From NCBI GenBank assembly GCA_050249455.1, contig JBFWQM010000003.1, positions 16,306 to 80,305 on the forward strand: DNA of 64,000 bases, written 5' to 3'. A program made the translations under genes and the position numbers. Shown in pieces: positions 52,851 to 62,073 of the stretch. The DNA is from JBFWQM01 sp050249455. Its GTDB lineage: Bacteria > Pseudomonadota > Alphaproteobacteria > MPNO01 > VGEU01. The notes beneath the pieces are model-generated. The model was not told the DNA's origin. It made no database searches and was given only the letters and a program-made list of their open reading frames with translations. Each line of letters begins with the position of its first letter. The stretch's first letter is position 1.

Positions 52851-54053
52851 GTGGCCGAAAAGGTTGTTTCCCTGTCCCAGACAGTGGGCGCGGTGAAGGC
52901 GCAGTCTGAAGACCTGACCCAGTTCCTGTCCCCGATAGAGGAGATCATCGAGGACATGCGGGCCGGCAGGATGGTCATCCTGGTCGACGACGAGAACCGC
53001 GAGAACGAGGGCGACCTCATCGTCGCCGCCGAGAAGGCGACGCCGGACGTCATCAACTTCATGGCCCGGTTCGGCCGCGGCCTGGTGTGCCTGACGATGA
53101 CCCGCAACCGGGTCGAGACGCTGGGCCTGCCGATGATGACCCGCAACAACCGGTCCGGCCACGGCACGGCGTTCACCGTCTCGATCGAAGCGCGCGAAGG
53201 CGTGACCACCGGAATCTCCGCCTACGACCGCGCCCACACGATCGCGACCGCCATCGATCCGTCCAAGGGGCGCGACGACGTCGTCAGCCCCGGCCACGTC
53301 TTCCCGCTGGTCGCCAAGGACGGCGGCGTCCTGGTGCGCGCGGGCCATACGGAGGCCTCGGTCGACCTGGCGCGGCTGGCCGGCCTCAACCCGTCGGGCG
53401 TGATCTGCGAGATCATGAACGAGGACGGCACCATGGCCCGGCTGCCGGACCTGGTGCAGTTCGCCCAGTTCCACGGCGTCAAGGTCGCCACCATCGCCGA
53501 CCTGATCGCCTACCGCATGTCGAAGGACGCGATCGTCGAGCGCGTCCTGGAGACGCGGATGGTGCGCACGCAGGGCGGCGAGTTCCGCATGATCGTCTAC
53601 GTCAACAAGATCTCGGGCGCCGAGCACGTGGCCCTGGTCAAGGGCGACATCTCCGGCCCGGCGCCGGTGCTGGTGCGCATGCACGCGCTCAACATCCTGG
53701 ACGACCTGCTGCTCGACGAGGCCAGCCCGCGGGCCGGCGAGCTGGAGGCGTCGCTGCGCATCATCGGCGCGGAGGGCAGGGGCGTGCTCGTCCTGATCCG
53801 CGAGCCGCGGGTGCAGTTCTTCTCGGCGCAGGTGCGCGACCGCCACCCGGCCGTCGACCCCGCGGGACAGGATCCGCAGGCCGGCCTCGCGGTGCTGCCG
53901 CTGCGCGACTACGGCGTCGGCGCGCAGATCCTCGTCGACCTCGGCGTGCACGAGATGATCCTGCTGACCAATACGCTGCGGCAGGTGCCCGGCCTCGAAG
54001 GCTACGGCCTCAAGCTGGTCGATCGCCGGCCGTTCAAGCCGATGGAGTACTGA
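52851..54053 (+). CDS. ribB: RibBX: DHBP synthase fused to a degenerate GTP cyclohydrolase II domain
   Basis: A 400-aa fusion. The N-terminal 3,4-dihydroxy-2-butanone 4-phosphate synthase is intact: DDENRENEGDL (46-56), the SGHGTAFTVSIEA loop and RAGHTEASVDL (163-173). The C-terminal half aligns in order with GTP cyclohydrolase II (ending LRDYGVGAQILVDLGV and GYGLKLVDRRPF), but where the zinc cysteines should be (S-E-C-L-T-G-D) it reads RMHALNILDDLL, with no cysteine in the region. It should therefore supply only the RibB step. Start is GTG 52851. Confidence 0.93.
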   Translation: MAEKVVSLSQTVGAVKAQSEDLTQFLSPIEEIIEDMRAGRMVILVDDENRENEGDLIVAAEKATPDVINFMARFGRGLVCLTMTRNRVETLGLPMMTRNNRSGHGTAFTVSIEAREGVTTGISAYDRAHTIATAIDPSKGRDDVVSPGHVFPLVAKDGGVLVRAGHTEASVDLARLAGLNPSGVICEIMNEDGTMARLPDLVQFAQFHGVKVATIADLIAYRMSKDAIVERVLETRMVRTQGGEFRMIVYVNKISGAEHVALVKGDISGPAPVLVRMHALNILDDLLLDEASPRAGELEASLRIIGAEGRGVLVLIREPRVQFFSAQVRDRHPAVDPAGQDPQAGLAVLPLRDYGVGAQILVDLGVHEMILLTNTLRQVPGLEGYGLKLVDRRPFKPMEY

Positions 54054-54055
54054 CC

Positions 54056-54526
54056 GTGACCGATCGGCCGCACATCATGATCGCGGAGGCGCGATTCTAC
54101 GACGACATCGCCGACGAGCTGTGGAAGAACGCGACCGCGGCGTTCGATGCGGCGGGCGCGACCTACGACCGCTTCGCGGTGGCGGGCGTGTTCGAGCTGC
54201 CGGCCACGCTCAAGTTCGCCATCCGCTCGGCGGAGCTGTTCGGCGGCACGCGCCATTACGACGGCTACCTCGCGCTCGGCTGCGTCATCCGCGGCGAGAC
54301 CACGCACTACGACTACGTGTGCACCGAGAGCGCCCGCGCGCTGCAGGACCTCGCGGTGGATCACGCCGTCGCCCTCGGCTACGGCATCCTGACCTGCGAG
54401 AACTACGAGCAGGCGATCACCCGCGCGCGCTCGTCCGGCAACGGCAAGGACCGCGGCGGCCATGCGGCGCGCGCGCTCCTGCGCCAGATCGAGCTGCGCC
54501 GGCAGTTCCGCCTCGACCCGCGCTGA
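54056..54526 (+). CDS. ribH: 6,7-dimethyl-8-ribityllumazine synthase
   Basis: Joins the RibB and RibD products to make lumazine, forming a large icosahedral or decameric shell. The 156-aa protein has IMIAEARFYDDIADEL at the first strand, AGVFELPATLKFA, and catalytic-site GCVIRGETTHYDYVCTE. The GTG start is 2 bases after the ribBX stop. nusB follows after 6 bases. Confidence 0.96.
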   Translation: MTDRPHIMIAEARFYDDIADELWKNATAAFDAAGATYDRFAVAGVFELPATLKFAIRSAELFGGTRHYDGYLALGCVIRGETTHYDYVCTESARALQDLAVDHAVALGYGILTCENYEQAITRARSSGNGKDRGGHAARALLRQIELRRQFRLDPR

Positions 54527-54532
54527 GCGGCC

Positions 54533-55054
54533 GTGGCGGCGACATCCGACGGACGCCCGGCCGCTCCCGCACGTCGCAGCGCCGCGCGCCTGCGCAACGC
54601 GCGCATGGCGGTGGTGCAGGCGCTGTACCAGGCCGACGTCACCGCCGCCGCCGCGGACCGGGTGCTGGAGGAGTTTCTGCGCTTCCGGCTCAGCCGGGAC
54701 GAGGAGGCGGGCCCCAGGACCGACATCGGCCTCTTCACCACGATCTTCCGCGGCACCAACGCGCGGCTGGCCGAGATCGATGCGATGCTGGCGGCGGCGC
54801 TACCGCCCGAATGGCCGCTCGACCGTCTGGAGGTGCTGCTGCGCGCGATCGCGCGCGCCGGCGGCTACGAGCTCCTGGCGCGGCAGGACGTACCCGCGCG
54901 TGTCATCATCAACGAGTATGTCGACCTCGCCCATGCGTTCTTCGCCGGTGCGGAACCGCGCATGGTCAACGGAATCCTCGACCGGCTGGCGCGCAGCCTG
55001 AGGCCGGGTGAACTGGAGGCGACGAAGAGTGAGCGGTCCATCACGGCCCGCTGA
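54533..55054 (+). CDS. nusB: Transcription antitermination factor NusB
   Basis: With NusE binds boxA RNA in rRNA antitermination complexes. The 173-aa all-helical protein carries RNARMAVVQALYQADV near the N-terminus and DVPARVIINEYVDLAHAFFAGAEPRMVNGILDRLAR near the C-terminus, the family signature. The GTG start is 6 bases after ribH. thiL overlaps its last 26 bases. Confidence 0.95.
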   Translation: MAATSDGRPAAPARRSAARLRNARMAVVQALYQADVTAAAADRVLEEFLRFRLSRDEEAGPRTDIGLFTTIFRGTNARLAEIDAMLAAALPPEWPLDRLEVLLRAIARAGGYELLARQDVPARVIINEYVDLAHAFFAGAEPRMVNGILDRLARSLRPGELEATKSERSITAR

Positions 55055-56018
55055 GTTCGACATCATCGCCCGCTACTTCGCGCCGCTGGCCGCGCAGTCG
55101 GAAGCGGCGCTGGGGCTGCGCGACGACGCGGCGCTCGTCGCCGTCCCGGCCGGCCATCGCCAGGTCGTAACCACCGACATGCTGGTGGCCGGCGTGCACT
55201 TCCTGCCCGACGACCCGGCCGACCTGATCGCGCGCAAAATGCTGCGGGTGAACCTGTCCGACGTCGCGGCGATGGGCGGCGCCCCGGTCGCGGTGCTGCT
55301 CGCCATCGCCCTGTCGCCGGCGTGCGACGAGGCATGGATCGCCCGCTTCGCGGCGGGCCTCGCCGCCGACCTCGCCACCTACGACATCCCGCTGATCGGC
55401 GGCGACACGACGGCGACGCCGGGGCCGCTGACGCTCTCGGTGACCGCGCTCGGCACGGTGCCGGAGCGCGCCGAGTTGCGCCGGTCCGCGGCGGCGCCGG
55501 GCGATGCCGTCTTCGTGTCCGGCTCGCTGGGCGATGCCGCGCTGGGGCTGCTTTGCCTGCAGGGCACCCTGAGCCCGGCCGATCCGGCGGACCGCGACGC
55601 CCTGGTCGGCCGCTACCGGCTGCCCGAGCCGCGGGTGACGCTCGGCCCGGCGCTGCGCGGCCTGGCGCACGCGGCGGCCGACGTCTCGGACGGCCTGGTC
55701 GCCGATCTCGGCCACATCTGCGAGACCTCGGGAGTCGGCGCGGAAGTGGCGATCGACCGCATTCCCCTGGGCCCGGCCGCGCGGCGAGCCGTCGATGCCG
55801 ATTCCGGACTCATCGAGACGGTGCTGACCGGCGGCGACGACTACGAGCTCGTGTTCACCGCGCCGCCGTCGGCGCGCGAGGCGATCGCGGCTGCCGCGGC
55901 GGCCGTCGGCGTGCCGGTCACTGAGATCGGCCGCATCGTCGGCGGCGGGGGGGTGAGCGTGCTGGATGCCGCGGGCCGGACGGTGCCGCTGCTCCGCAGT
56001 GGCTGGCAGCACCGTTAA
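55029..56018 (+). CDS. thiL: Thiamine-monophosphate kinase
   Basis: Phosphorylates thiamine monophosphate to thiamine pyrophosphate. The 329-aa PurM-fold protein shows GLRDDAALVAV, the metal-binding TTDMLVAGVHF, KMLRVNLSDVAAMGGAPVA, GGDTTATPGPLTLSVTALG and DVSDGLVADLGHI. The start is a GTG at 55029 inside nusB. The nusB-thiL pairing is conserved in proteobacteria. Confidence 0.95.
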   Translation: MSGPSRPAEFDIIARYFAPLAAQSEAALGLRDDAALVAVPAGHRQVVTTDMLVAGVHFLPDDPADLIARKMLRVNLSDVAAMGGAPVAVLLAIALSPACDEAWIARFAAGLAADLATYDIPLIGGDTTATPGPLTLSVTALGTVPERAELRRSAAAPGDAVFVSGSLGDAALGLLCLQGTLSPADPADRDALVGRYRLPEPRVTLGPALRGLAHAAADVSDGLVADLGHICETSGVGAEVAIDRIPLGPAARRAVDADSGLIETVLTGGDDYELVFTAPPSAREAIAAAAAAVGVPVTEIGRIVGGGGVSVLDAAGRTVPLLRSGWQHR

Positions 56019-56078
56019 CGGGAAATTTCCCGTCCCGTGCTCTGGTGCCCGCCTGGTACGCCAGCGGGCGAGGGCGGC

Positions 56079-56561
56079 ATGCGATCGGACAGCACGAGGC
56101 GGCACATTCTCTGGACGATGCTGGCGGCCTTCGCCGTCGCTGCGGGCCCCGCCCTCGCCGGCGGCGGCGGCGGATCGAAGGCGAAGCCGCCGCCCGCCGA
56201 GGAGTCCGACGAGGGGCACGGCGGCGCCAAGATCTATGGCAGCCAGTACATCAACCTCGATCCGTTCACCGTCCCCTTCCTCGGCCCTCAGGGTCCGGAC
56301 GGGCAGATGAACGTCGTTATCGCCTTGGAGATCGCCGACCCGCAGCGCCGCACCGACGTGATGCGCGACGTGCCGCGCCTGCGCGCCGCGATCTACGAAT
56401 CGCTGTTCGGGTCGCTAACCACCCGGAGCGGGCGCTACATCCCGTCGGACGAGAAGCTCAAGCGGGTCGTCCGCAAGGCGGCCGAGAAGGTCATCCAACG
56501 CGAGCTGCTGGCCGACGTCCTGATCCAGCAGGTGTTCGAGAACCGTCCCGTCGGCCGCTGA
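56079..56561 (+). CDS. FliL-like flagellar basal-body-associated protein
   Basis: A 160-aa protein with a hydrophobic N-terminal segment (ILWTMLAAFAVAAGPALA) that could be a signal or anchor, a Gly/Pro/Glu-rich linker, then a FliL-like domain: YINLDPFTVPFLG, MNVVIALEIADPQRRTDVMRDVPRLRAAIYESLFG, and a helical C-terminus. Similarity to FliL is moderate. The ATG at 56079 follows gagggcgg. If FliL-like, it may act on the MotAB stators encoded near 28 kb. Confidence 0.65.
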   Translation: MRSDSTRRHILWTMLAAFAVAAGPALAGGGGGSKAKPPPAEESDEGHGGAKIYGSQYINLDPFTVPFLGPQGPDGQMNVVIALEIADPQRRTDVMRDVPRLRAAIYESLFGSLTTRSGRYIPSDEKLKRVVRKAAEKVIQRELLADVLIQQVFENRPVGR

Positions 56562-56607
56562 GCGACGGTATGGCCTAACGCGGCTTTTCCGTTATTGTGG
56601 CGGTGCA

Positions 56608-57792
56608 ATGTCCGCCGCTCACGCCCGCCGCAACGTCATCCTTCTGGCCGCCTGCCAGGCATTGTTCATGACGTGTACGGCGGCGATCGTGACTTCGATC
56701 GCGCTGACCGGCCACGCGCTGGCCGAGAACAAGGCGCTGGCGACCCTGCCGGTGGCGCTGCAGTTCGCGACCCACATGGCGGTCACCATTCCGGCCTCGC
56801 TCTACATGCGCCGGTTCGGCCGCCAGGTCGGATTCCTGACCGGCACGCTGATCGGCGCGATCGGGGCGCTGGTCGCCTGCTACGCGATCCTGGAGGCCAG
56901 CTTCGCGCTGTTCTGCCTGGGCAGCGCGATCCTCGGCGGCTTCAACTCGATCGCGCAGTTCTATCGCTTCGCCGCCGCCGACGCCTCCGACGAGGCCTAT
57001 CGCAGCCGCGCCATCTCGCTGGTGCTGGCCGGCGGGGTGGTCGCCTCGCTGACCGGACCGACGCTCGCCCGCCACACCAACGACCTCCTTTCGCCGGTGA
57101 TGTTCGCGGGCACCTATATCGGGGTGATCGGGGTGCACGCGCTGATCGCCTGCGTGCTGATGTTCATCCGCATCCCCCGGCCGACGATGAGCGAGCGCCG
57201 CGCGGTCGGGCGTCCGTTCCTGGAGATCGCCCGCCAGCCGACGTTCGTCGTCGCGGTCCTGGGGTCGGTGGTCGGCTACGTCGTGATGTCGTTCCTGATG
57301 ACGGTCACGCCGATCGCCATGAAGGAGTGCGATTTCACCTTCGGCGATTCGGCCATCGTGATCCAGGGGCACGTTCTCGGCATGTTCGCGCCGTCCTTCT
57401 TCACCGGCCACCTGATCGCCCGCTTCGGGGCGACCAACGTGATGACCGCCGGCGCGGCGCTGCTCGCGGCGGCGATCGCCACCAGTCTGGCCGGCATCGA
57501 CTTCATGAACTTCCTGGTCGGCATGACCCTGGTCGGGATCGGGTGGAATTTCCTGTTCATCGGCGGCACCACCCTGCTGACCACCTGCTACGAGCCGGCG
57601 GAGCGCGCCAAGGTGCAGGGGACCAACGACTTCATCGTCTATGCCTGCATCACGATGGGCGTTCTGGCCTCCGGCGCGTTGCAGCACGCGGTGGGGTGGA
57701 CGGCGGTCAACCTGTTCATGATCCTGCCTGTCGTCGGCGTCCTGGCGATGCTGGGCTGGCTGCGCGTGGTCGTGGCGCGGGCGCCTGCGTGA
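56608..57792 (+). CDS. Major facilitator superfamily transporter
   Basis: A 394-aa protein with about twelve predicted helices in two halves. The loop after helix 2 has LYMRRFGRQVGFLTGTLIGAIGAL, a variant of the MFS motif A. The C-terminal half contains GMTLVGIGWNFLFIGGTTLLT, a pattern seen in YfkF/YcaD-like uncharacterised carriers. It faces no regulator, and the substrate is unknown. It is 150 bases before hppA. Confidence 0.85.
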   Translation: MSAAHARRNVILLAACQALFMTCTAAIVTSIALTGHALAENKALATLPVALQFATHMAVTIPASLYMRRFGRQVGFLTGTLIGAIGALVACYAILEASFALFCLGSAILGGFNSIAQFYRFAAADASDEAYRSRAISLVLAGGVVASLTGPTLARHTNDLLSPVMFAGTYIGVIGVHALIACVLMFIRIPRPTMSERRAVGRPFLEIARQPTFVVAVLGSVVGYVVMSFLMTVTPIAMKECDFTFGDSAIVIQGHVLGMFAPSFFTGHLIARFGATNVMTAGAALLAAAIATSLAGIDFMNFLVGMTLVGIGWNFLFIGGTTLLTTCYEPAERAKVQGTNDFIVYACITMGVLASGALQHAVGWTAVNLFMILPVVGVLAMLGWLRVVVARAPA

Positions 57793-57941
57793 GGCTGCCG
57801 CACCGGCCGCCGACCCCGTTGCCATGCCAAGTCAGTTCTGTCATTTTCCGCCAAATTTGATCGCCCGCGTCTCCGTCGGCCCCGATTCGCCGACGGCACG
57901 GGCGATATTCGTCATGACGACAAGAACGAGGGTCCCGCTCA

Positions 57942-60047
57942 ATGGCTAGCACGTATTGGATCGTCATCGCCTGTGGTGCGCTGGCGCTTATCTATGGCGT
58001 GTACGCGGTGCGGTCGGTGCTGGCGGCGAGCGCCGGCAACGCGCGCATGCAGGAGATCGCCGGCGCGATCCAGGAAGGCGCGCGCGCCTACCTGAACCGG
58101 CAGTACACGGCGATCGCGATCGTCGGGGTGATCGTCGCGGTGGTGCTGGCGCTCCTGCTCAACATCTACGTGGCGGCAGGCTTCGTCCTCGGCGCGGTGC
58201 TGTCCGGCGCGGCGGGCTATATCGGGATGAACGTGTCGGTACGGGCCAACGTTCGGACCGCCGATGCGGCGCGCAGCGGCGGCATGGTGCCGGCGCTGGC
58301 GATCGCCTTCAAGTCGGGGGCGGTGACCGGCATGCTGGTGGTCGGCCTCGGCCTGCTCGGCGTCGTCATCTACTACATGATCCTGCGCGGCATCTACAAC
58401 CCGGCGGACCCGGCGGGCCTGCGCCACATCCTGGAGGCGCTGGTCGCGCTCGGCTTCGGCGCCTCGCTGATCTCCATCTTCGCCCGCCTCGGCGGCGGCA
58501 TCTTCACCAAGGGCGCCGACGTCGGCTCCGACCTGGTCGGCAAGATCGAGGCCGGCATCCCCGAGGACGACCCGCGCAACGCCGGCGTGATCGCCGACAA
58601 CGTGGGCGACAACGTCGGCGACTGCGCCGGCATGGCGGCCGACCTGTTCGAGACCTATGCGGTCACCGTCGTGGCGACCATGCTGCTGGGCGCGATCTTC
58701 TTCACCGGCGCGGTGCAGGAATCGATGCTGATGCTGCCGCTGCTGATCGGCGCGGTCTGCATCGTCGGGTCGGTGATCGGCACCTTCTTCGTCCGCCTCG
58801 GGTCGAGCAACAACATCATGGCGGCCCTGTACAAGGGCCTGGCGGTGGCGGCGGTCATTTCCGCGGTGCTGATCGCGGTCACCCTGTCGATGCTGTTCGG
58901 CGGCTTCACCACCGAGATCGCGACGGCCGGCGGCACCGTGCAGCCGCGCCATCTGCTGTATTGCGCGCTCGTCGGCCTGGCCGTGACCGGCCTCCTGGTG
59001 TGGATCACGGAATACTACACCTCGACCGCGTTCCGGCCGGTGCGCAGCGTCTCCGCCGCGTCGGAGACCGGTCACGCGACCAACATCATCCAGGGCCTAG
59101 CGGTCTCGATGGAGGCCTGCGCGCTTCCCGTCCTGGTGATCTGCGCCGGCATCGTGGTGGCGTACTTCTCCGCCGGCCTCTACGGCATCGCGATCGCGGC
59201 CACCAGCATGCTGGCGCTCGCCGGCATGGTCGTGGCGCTCGATGCCTACGGCCCGGTCACCGACAACGCCGGCGGCATCGCCGAGATGGCCGACCTGCCG
59301 CCCGACGTGCGCAAGGTGACCGACGCCCTCGACGCGGTCGGCAACACCACCAAGGCGGTCACCAAGGGCTATGCCATCGGCTCCGCCGGCCTGGCCTCGC
59401 TGGTGCTGTTCGCGGCCTACACCCAGGACCTCAAGCACTACTTCCCGCAGCTCTCCGGCCAGATCGCGTTCCGGCTCGAGGATCCGTTCGTGGTGATCGG
59501 CCTGTTCATCGGCGGTCTGCTGCCGTATTTGTTCGGCGCCATGGGCATGATGGCGGTCGGGCGCGCCGGCGGCGCGGTCGTCGTCGAGGTGCGCCGTCAG
59601 TTCCGCGAGATCAAGGGCATCATGGAAGGCACGGCGCGGCCCGAGTACGGCCGCGCGGTCGACATCCTGACCCGCGCCGCGATCCGCGAGATGATCCTGC
59701 CGTCGCTGCTGCCGATCCTCGCCCCGATCGTGGTGTACTTCGTGATCTACGCGGTCGCCGGCCAGGTGGCGGCGTTCGTCACGCTCGGCGCGATGCTGCT
59801 CGGCACCATCGTGACCGGCCTTTTCGTCGCCATCTCGATGACCTCGGGCGGCGGCGCGTGGGACAACGCCAAGAAGTACATCGAGGAAGGCCATCACGGC
59901 GGCAAGGGCTCCGATGCCCACAAGGCCGCGGTGACCGGCGACACCGTCGGCGACCCGTACAAGGACACCGCCGGCCCGGCGGTCAACCCGATGATCAAGA
60001 TCATCAACATCGTCGCGTTGCTGCTGCTGGCGATCCTCGCCGCCTAG
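57942..60047 (+). CDS. hppA: K+-independent H+-translocating pyrophosphatase
   Basis: Membrane pyrophosphatase that pumps protons while hydrolysing PPi. The 701-aa protein has about 16 helices and the catalytic loop DVGSDLVGKIEAGIPEDDPRN followed by DNVGDNVGDCAGMAADLFE. The K+-dependence region reads GNTTKAVTKG, with the Lys that marks K+-independent enzymes where K+-dependent ones have Ala. ERP-type C-terminal motif DNAKKYIEEG is present. A perfect terminator follows. Confidence 0.97.
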   Translation: MASTYWIVIACGALALIYGVYAVRSVLAASAGNARMQEIAGAIQEGARAYLNRQYTAIAIVGVIVAVVLALLLNIYVAAGFVLGAVLSGAAGYIGMNVSVRANVRTADAARSGGMVPALAIAFKSGAVTGMLVVGLGLLGVVIYYMILRGIYNPADPAGLRHILEALVALGFGASLISIFARLGGGIFTKGADVGSDLVGKIEAGIPEDDPRNAGVIADNVGDNVGDCAGMAADLFETYAVTVVATMLLGAIFFTGAVQESMLMLPLLIGAVCIVGSVIGTFFVRLGSSNNIMAALYKGLAVAAVISAVLIAVTLSMLFGGFTTEIATAGGTVQPRHLLYCALVGLAVTGLLVWITEYYTSTAFRPVRSVSAASETGHATNIIQGLAVSMEACALPVLVICAGIVVAYFSAGLYGIAIAATSMLALAGMVVALDAYGPVTDNAGGIAEMADLPPDVRKVTDALDAVGNTTKAVTKGYAIGSAGLASLVLFAAYTQDLKHYFPQLSGQIAFRLEDPFVVIGLFIGGLLPYLFGAMGMMAVGRAGGAVVVEVRRQFREIKGIMEGTARPEYGRAVDILTRAAIREMILPSLLPILAPIVVYFVIYAVAGQVAAFVTLGAMLLGTIVTGLFVAISMTSGGGAWDNAKKYIEEGHHGGKGSDAHKAAVTGDTVGDPYKDTAGPAVNPMIKIINIVALLLLAILAA

Positions 60048-60072
60048 CTGCGCGCAAGACGCGGATCGGGAG

Positions 60073-60098
60073 AGGCCGGCGCATGCGCCGGCCTTTTT
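60073..60098 (+). terminator. Rho-independent terminator of hppA
   Basis: ggccggcgca (60074-60083) pairs directly with tgcgccggcc (60084-60093), followed by five T residues (60094-60098). It is the clearest intrinsic terminator in the window and lies 26 bases after the hppA stop. Confidence 0.9.
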
Positions 60099-60111
60099 CG
60101 TTGCGCGCGCC

Positions 60112-62061
60112 CTACGCCATCCGCAGCCGGCGCCGCACCACGAGCTCGTTGCCGATCAGCGCCGCCCCCAGCGCGACGCCGACCAGCTCGATCGCCTCGG
60201 CGCCGGCGAACGACTTGGCCGGGATCAGGAGCGCGATGCCGGCGACCAGGAAGCCGGCGCGGCGCAGCCAGCCCATCGGCCGCACCAGGTAGCCCAGGAT
60301 GCCGGCGGTGGTGATCCACACCCCGGCGATCGCGGTGACGAAGGCGAGCGCCGAGTCGACGAACGTCCCCTGCATGATGAGGTCGGGCGACATCACAAAC
60401 ATCACCGGCACCACGAGCGCGGTCCAGCCCAGCCGGACCGACGTCACCGCGGTCTCCATCGCGCCGGCCCGCGCCAGGCTGGCCGCAACGTAGGCCGCGA
60501 CCGCCACCGGCGGCGTGATCAGCGACACGATGCCGAAATAGAAGACGAACATGTGCGCGGCGAGCGGATTGACGTTGAGCTCGATCAGCGGCGGCGCCGC
60601 CAGCACCGCCACCAGCAGGTAGACCGCGGTGGTCGGCATCCCCATTCCGAGGACGATGCAGATCAGCGCGGTCAGGACGAGCAGCCCGGCGAGGTTGCCC
60701 TGGCCGAACTGGACCAGGATGAAGGTCAAGCCGAAGCCGAGGCCGGAGACCTCGATCACGCCGATGATGATGCCGGCCATCGCGCCGATCACCACGATGT
60801 CGACCGCGGCGACCCCGGTCTCGCGGACGCTCTCGTAGATCGCCTTCGGGCCGATCCGCCGGCCCTTGTAGCCGAACGCCCAGTTGACCGCGACGATCGC
60901 GCCGGAGGCCCACAGCGCCGATTCCTCCGGCGACAAGTGACGCCAGAACAGGGCGTGGACCAGGACCGCGAACGGGATCAGGAAGAACCACCCCTCGCGC
61001 AGCGCGCGCAGGAGCGGCGGGATGCGCTCGGCCGCCACCGGCGCGATGTTCTTCCGCGCCGCCTCGAGGTCGGCATAGATGAAGACGGCGACGTAGTAGA
61101 GGAGGGCGGGCACGATCGCCGCGACCACCACATCGGCGTAGGGGATCTGCAGGATCTCCGCCATCAGGAAGGCCGCGGCGCCCATGATCGGCGGCATGAT
61201 CTGGCCGCCGGTCGAGGCGACCGCCTCGAACGCGCCGGCGGTCTTGGCGTCGTAACCGGCCTGGCGCATCAGCGGGATGGTGATGACGCCGGTCGACACC
61301 ACGTTCGAGACCGCGCTTCCCGAGATCGAGCCGAACAGCCCGGAGGCGAAGATCGCGATCTTGGCGGCGCCGCCGCGGCTGCGCCCCATCAGGGCGGTGG
61401 CGATGTCGGTGAACCATTCCGAGCCGCCGGTCTTGAGCAGCAGCTGGCCGAAGAACACGTACATGACCACCACCGTGCAGACGATGGTCATCGGGAGCCC
61501 CAGAATGGCGACCGGGTCGACGGCGAGGTAGGACGCGAGCTGGTAGGGGCTCTGCACGCGGGCCTGGAGCTTGCCGGGGATCGCGTCGCCGACCAGCCCG
61601 TAGAGGACGAAGGCGACGACGATCGCGGTCAGGCCCCAGCCGGCGGTGCGGCGCAGCGCCTCGATCGTCAGCGGCACCAGCACGATGCCGATGGCGAACG
61701 CCTCGTTGCGCCGCGCGTAGAACTGGTCCACCAGGCTGGGATAGAGGATGGTGAGGTAGAGCGCCGCGGCCAGCGCGAGGACGGCGAAAACGAGATCGTA
61801 CCACGGCAGCCGGTCGCGGGCGGCGCCGCGCCGCGCCGGCGCGCGCACGAAGATCATCGCCAGCGCGCAGCCGAGGATCGCCGACAGCGCCTGCTCGGTG
61901 AAGATGGCGTAGCCCAGCGTGACGTGGAGCTGGCTGGAGAAGACGACGGCGATCAGGCTGAGCGTCGTTCCGCCGATGTTGTCGGCCAGCCGTCCGATGA
62001 CGCCGCCGCCGCCGGGGAGGCTGGGCAGGCCGCCGCCGGCGTCGTGTGCTGCCTGCGCCAT
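60112..62061 (-). CDS. TAXI-TRAP transporter fused permease (DctQM)
   Basis: A 649-aa membrane protein that joins the small and large TRAP permease domains in one chain, as usual for TAXI systems. The first ~180 residues hold the DctQ-like helices; the rest matches the DctM-type fold with GIGMPTTAVYLLVAVLAAPPLIEL-like and FYFGIVSLITPPVAVAAYVAA segments. The paired binding protein is immediately upstream (12 bases). No substrate can be assigned; some TAXI systems take up organic acids or glutamate. Confidence 0.93.
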   Translation of the reverse strand: MAQAAHDAGGGLPSLPGGGGVIGRLADNIGGTTLSLIAVVFSSQLHVTLGYAIFTEQALSAILGCALAMIFVRAPARRGAARDRLPWYDLVFAVLALAAALYLTILYPSLVDQFYARRNEAFAIGIVLVPLTIEALRRTAGWGLTAIVVAFVLYGLVGDAIPGKLQARVQSPYQLASYLAVDPVAILGLPMTIVCTVVVMYVFFGQLLLKTGGSEWFTDIATALMGRSRGGAAKIAIFASGLFGSISGSAVSNVVSTGVITIPLMRQAGYDAKTAGAFEAVASTGGQIMPPIMGAAAFLMAEILQIPYADVVVAAIVPALLYYVAVFIYADLEAARKNIAPVAAERIPPLLRALREGWFFLIPFAVLVHALFWRHLSPEESALWASGAIVAVNWAFGYKGRRIGPKAIYESVRETGVAAVDIVVIGAMAGIIIGVIEVSGLGFGLTFILVQFGQGNLAGLLVLTALICIVLGMGMPTTAVYLLVAVLAAPPLIELNVNPLAAHMFVFYFGIVSLITPPVAVAAYVAASLARAGAMETAVTSVRLGWTALVVPVMFVMSPDLIMQGTFVDSALAFVTAIAGVWITTAGILGYLVRPMGWLRRAGFLVAGIALLIPAKSFAGAEAIELVGVALGAALIGNELVVRRRLRMA

Positions 62062-62073
62062 GCCCGGCGGCCG

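Noticed and set aside
53791..54053. Functional RibA (GTP cyclohydrolase II) at the C-terminus of the ribB gene
   Set aside because: The zinc-binding cysteines and catalytic loop are missing, so I call the domain degenerate rather than bifunctional.
57871..57897. Inverted repeat cgtcggc/gccgacg before hppA as an operator
   Set aside because: Only 7-bp arms in a very GC-rich leader with no link to a regulator. Too weak to list.
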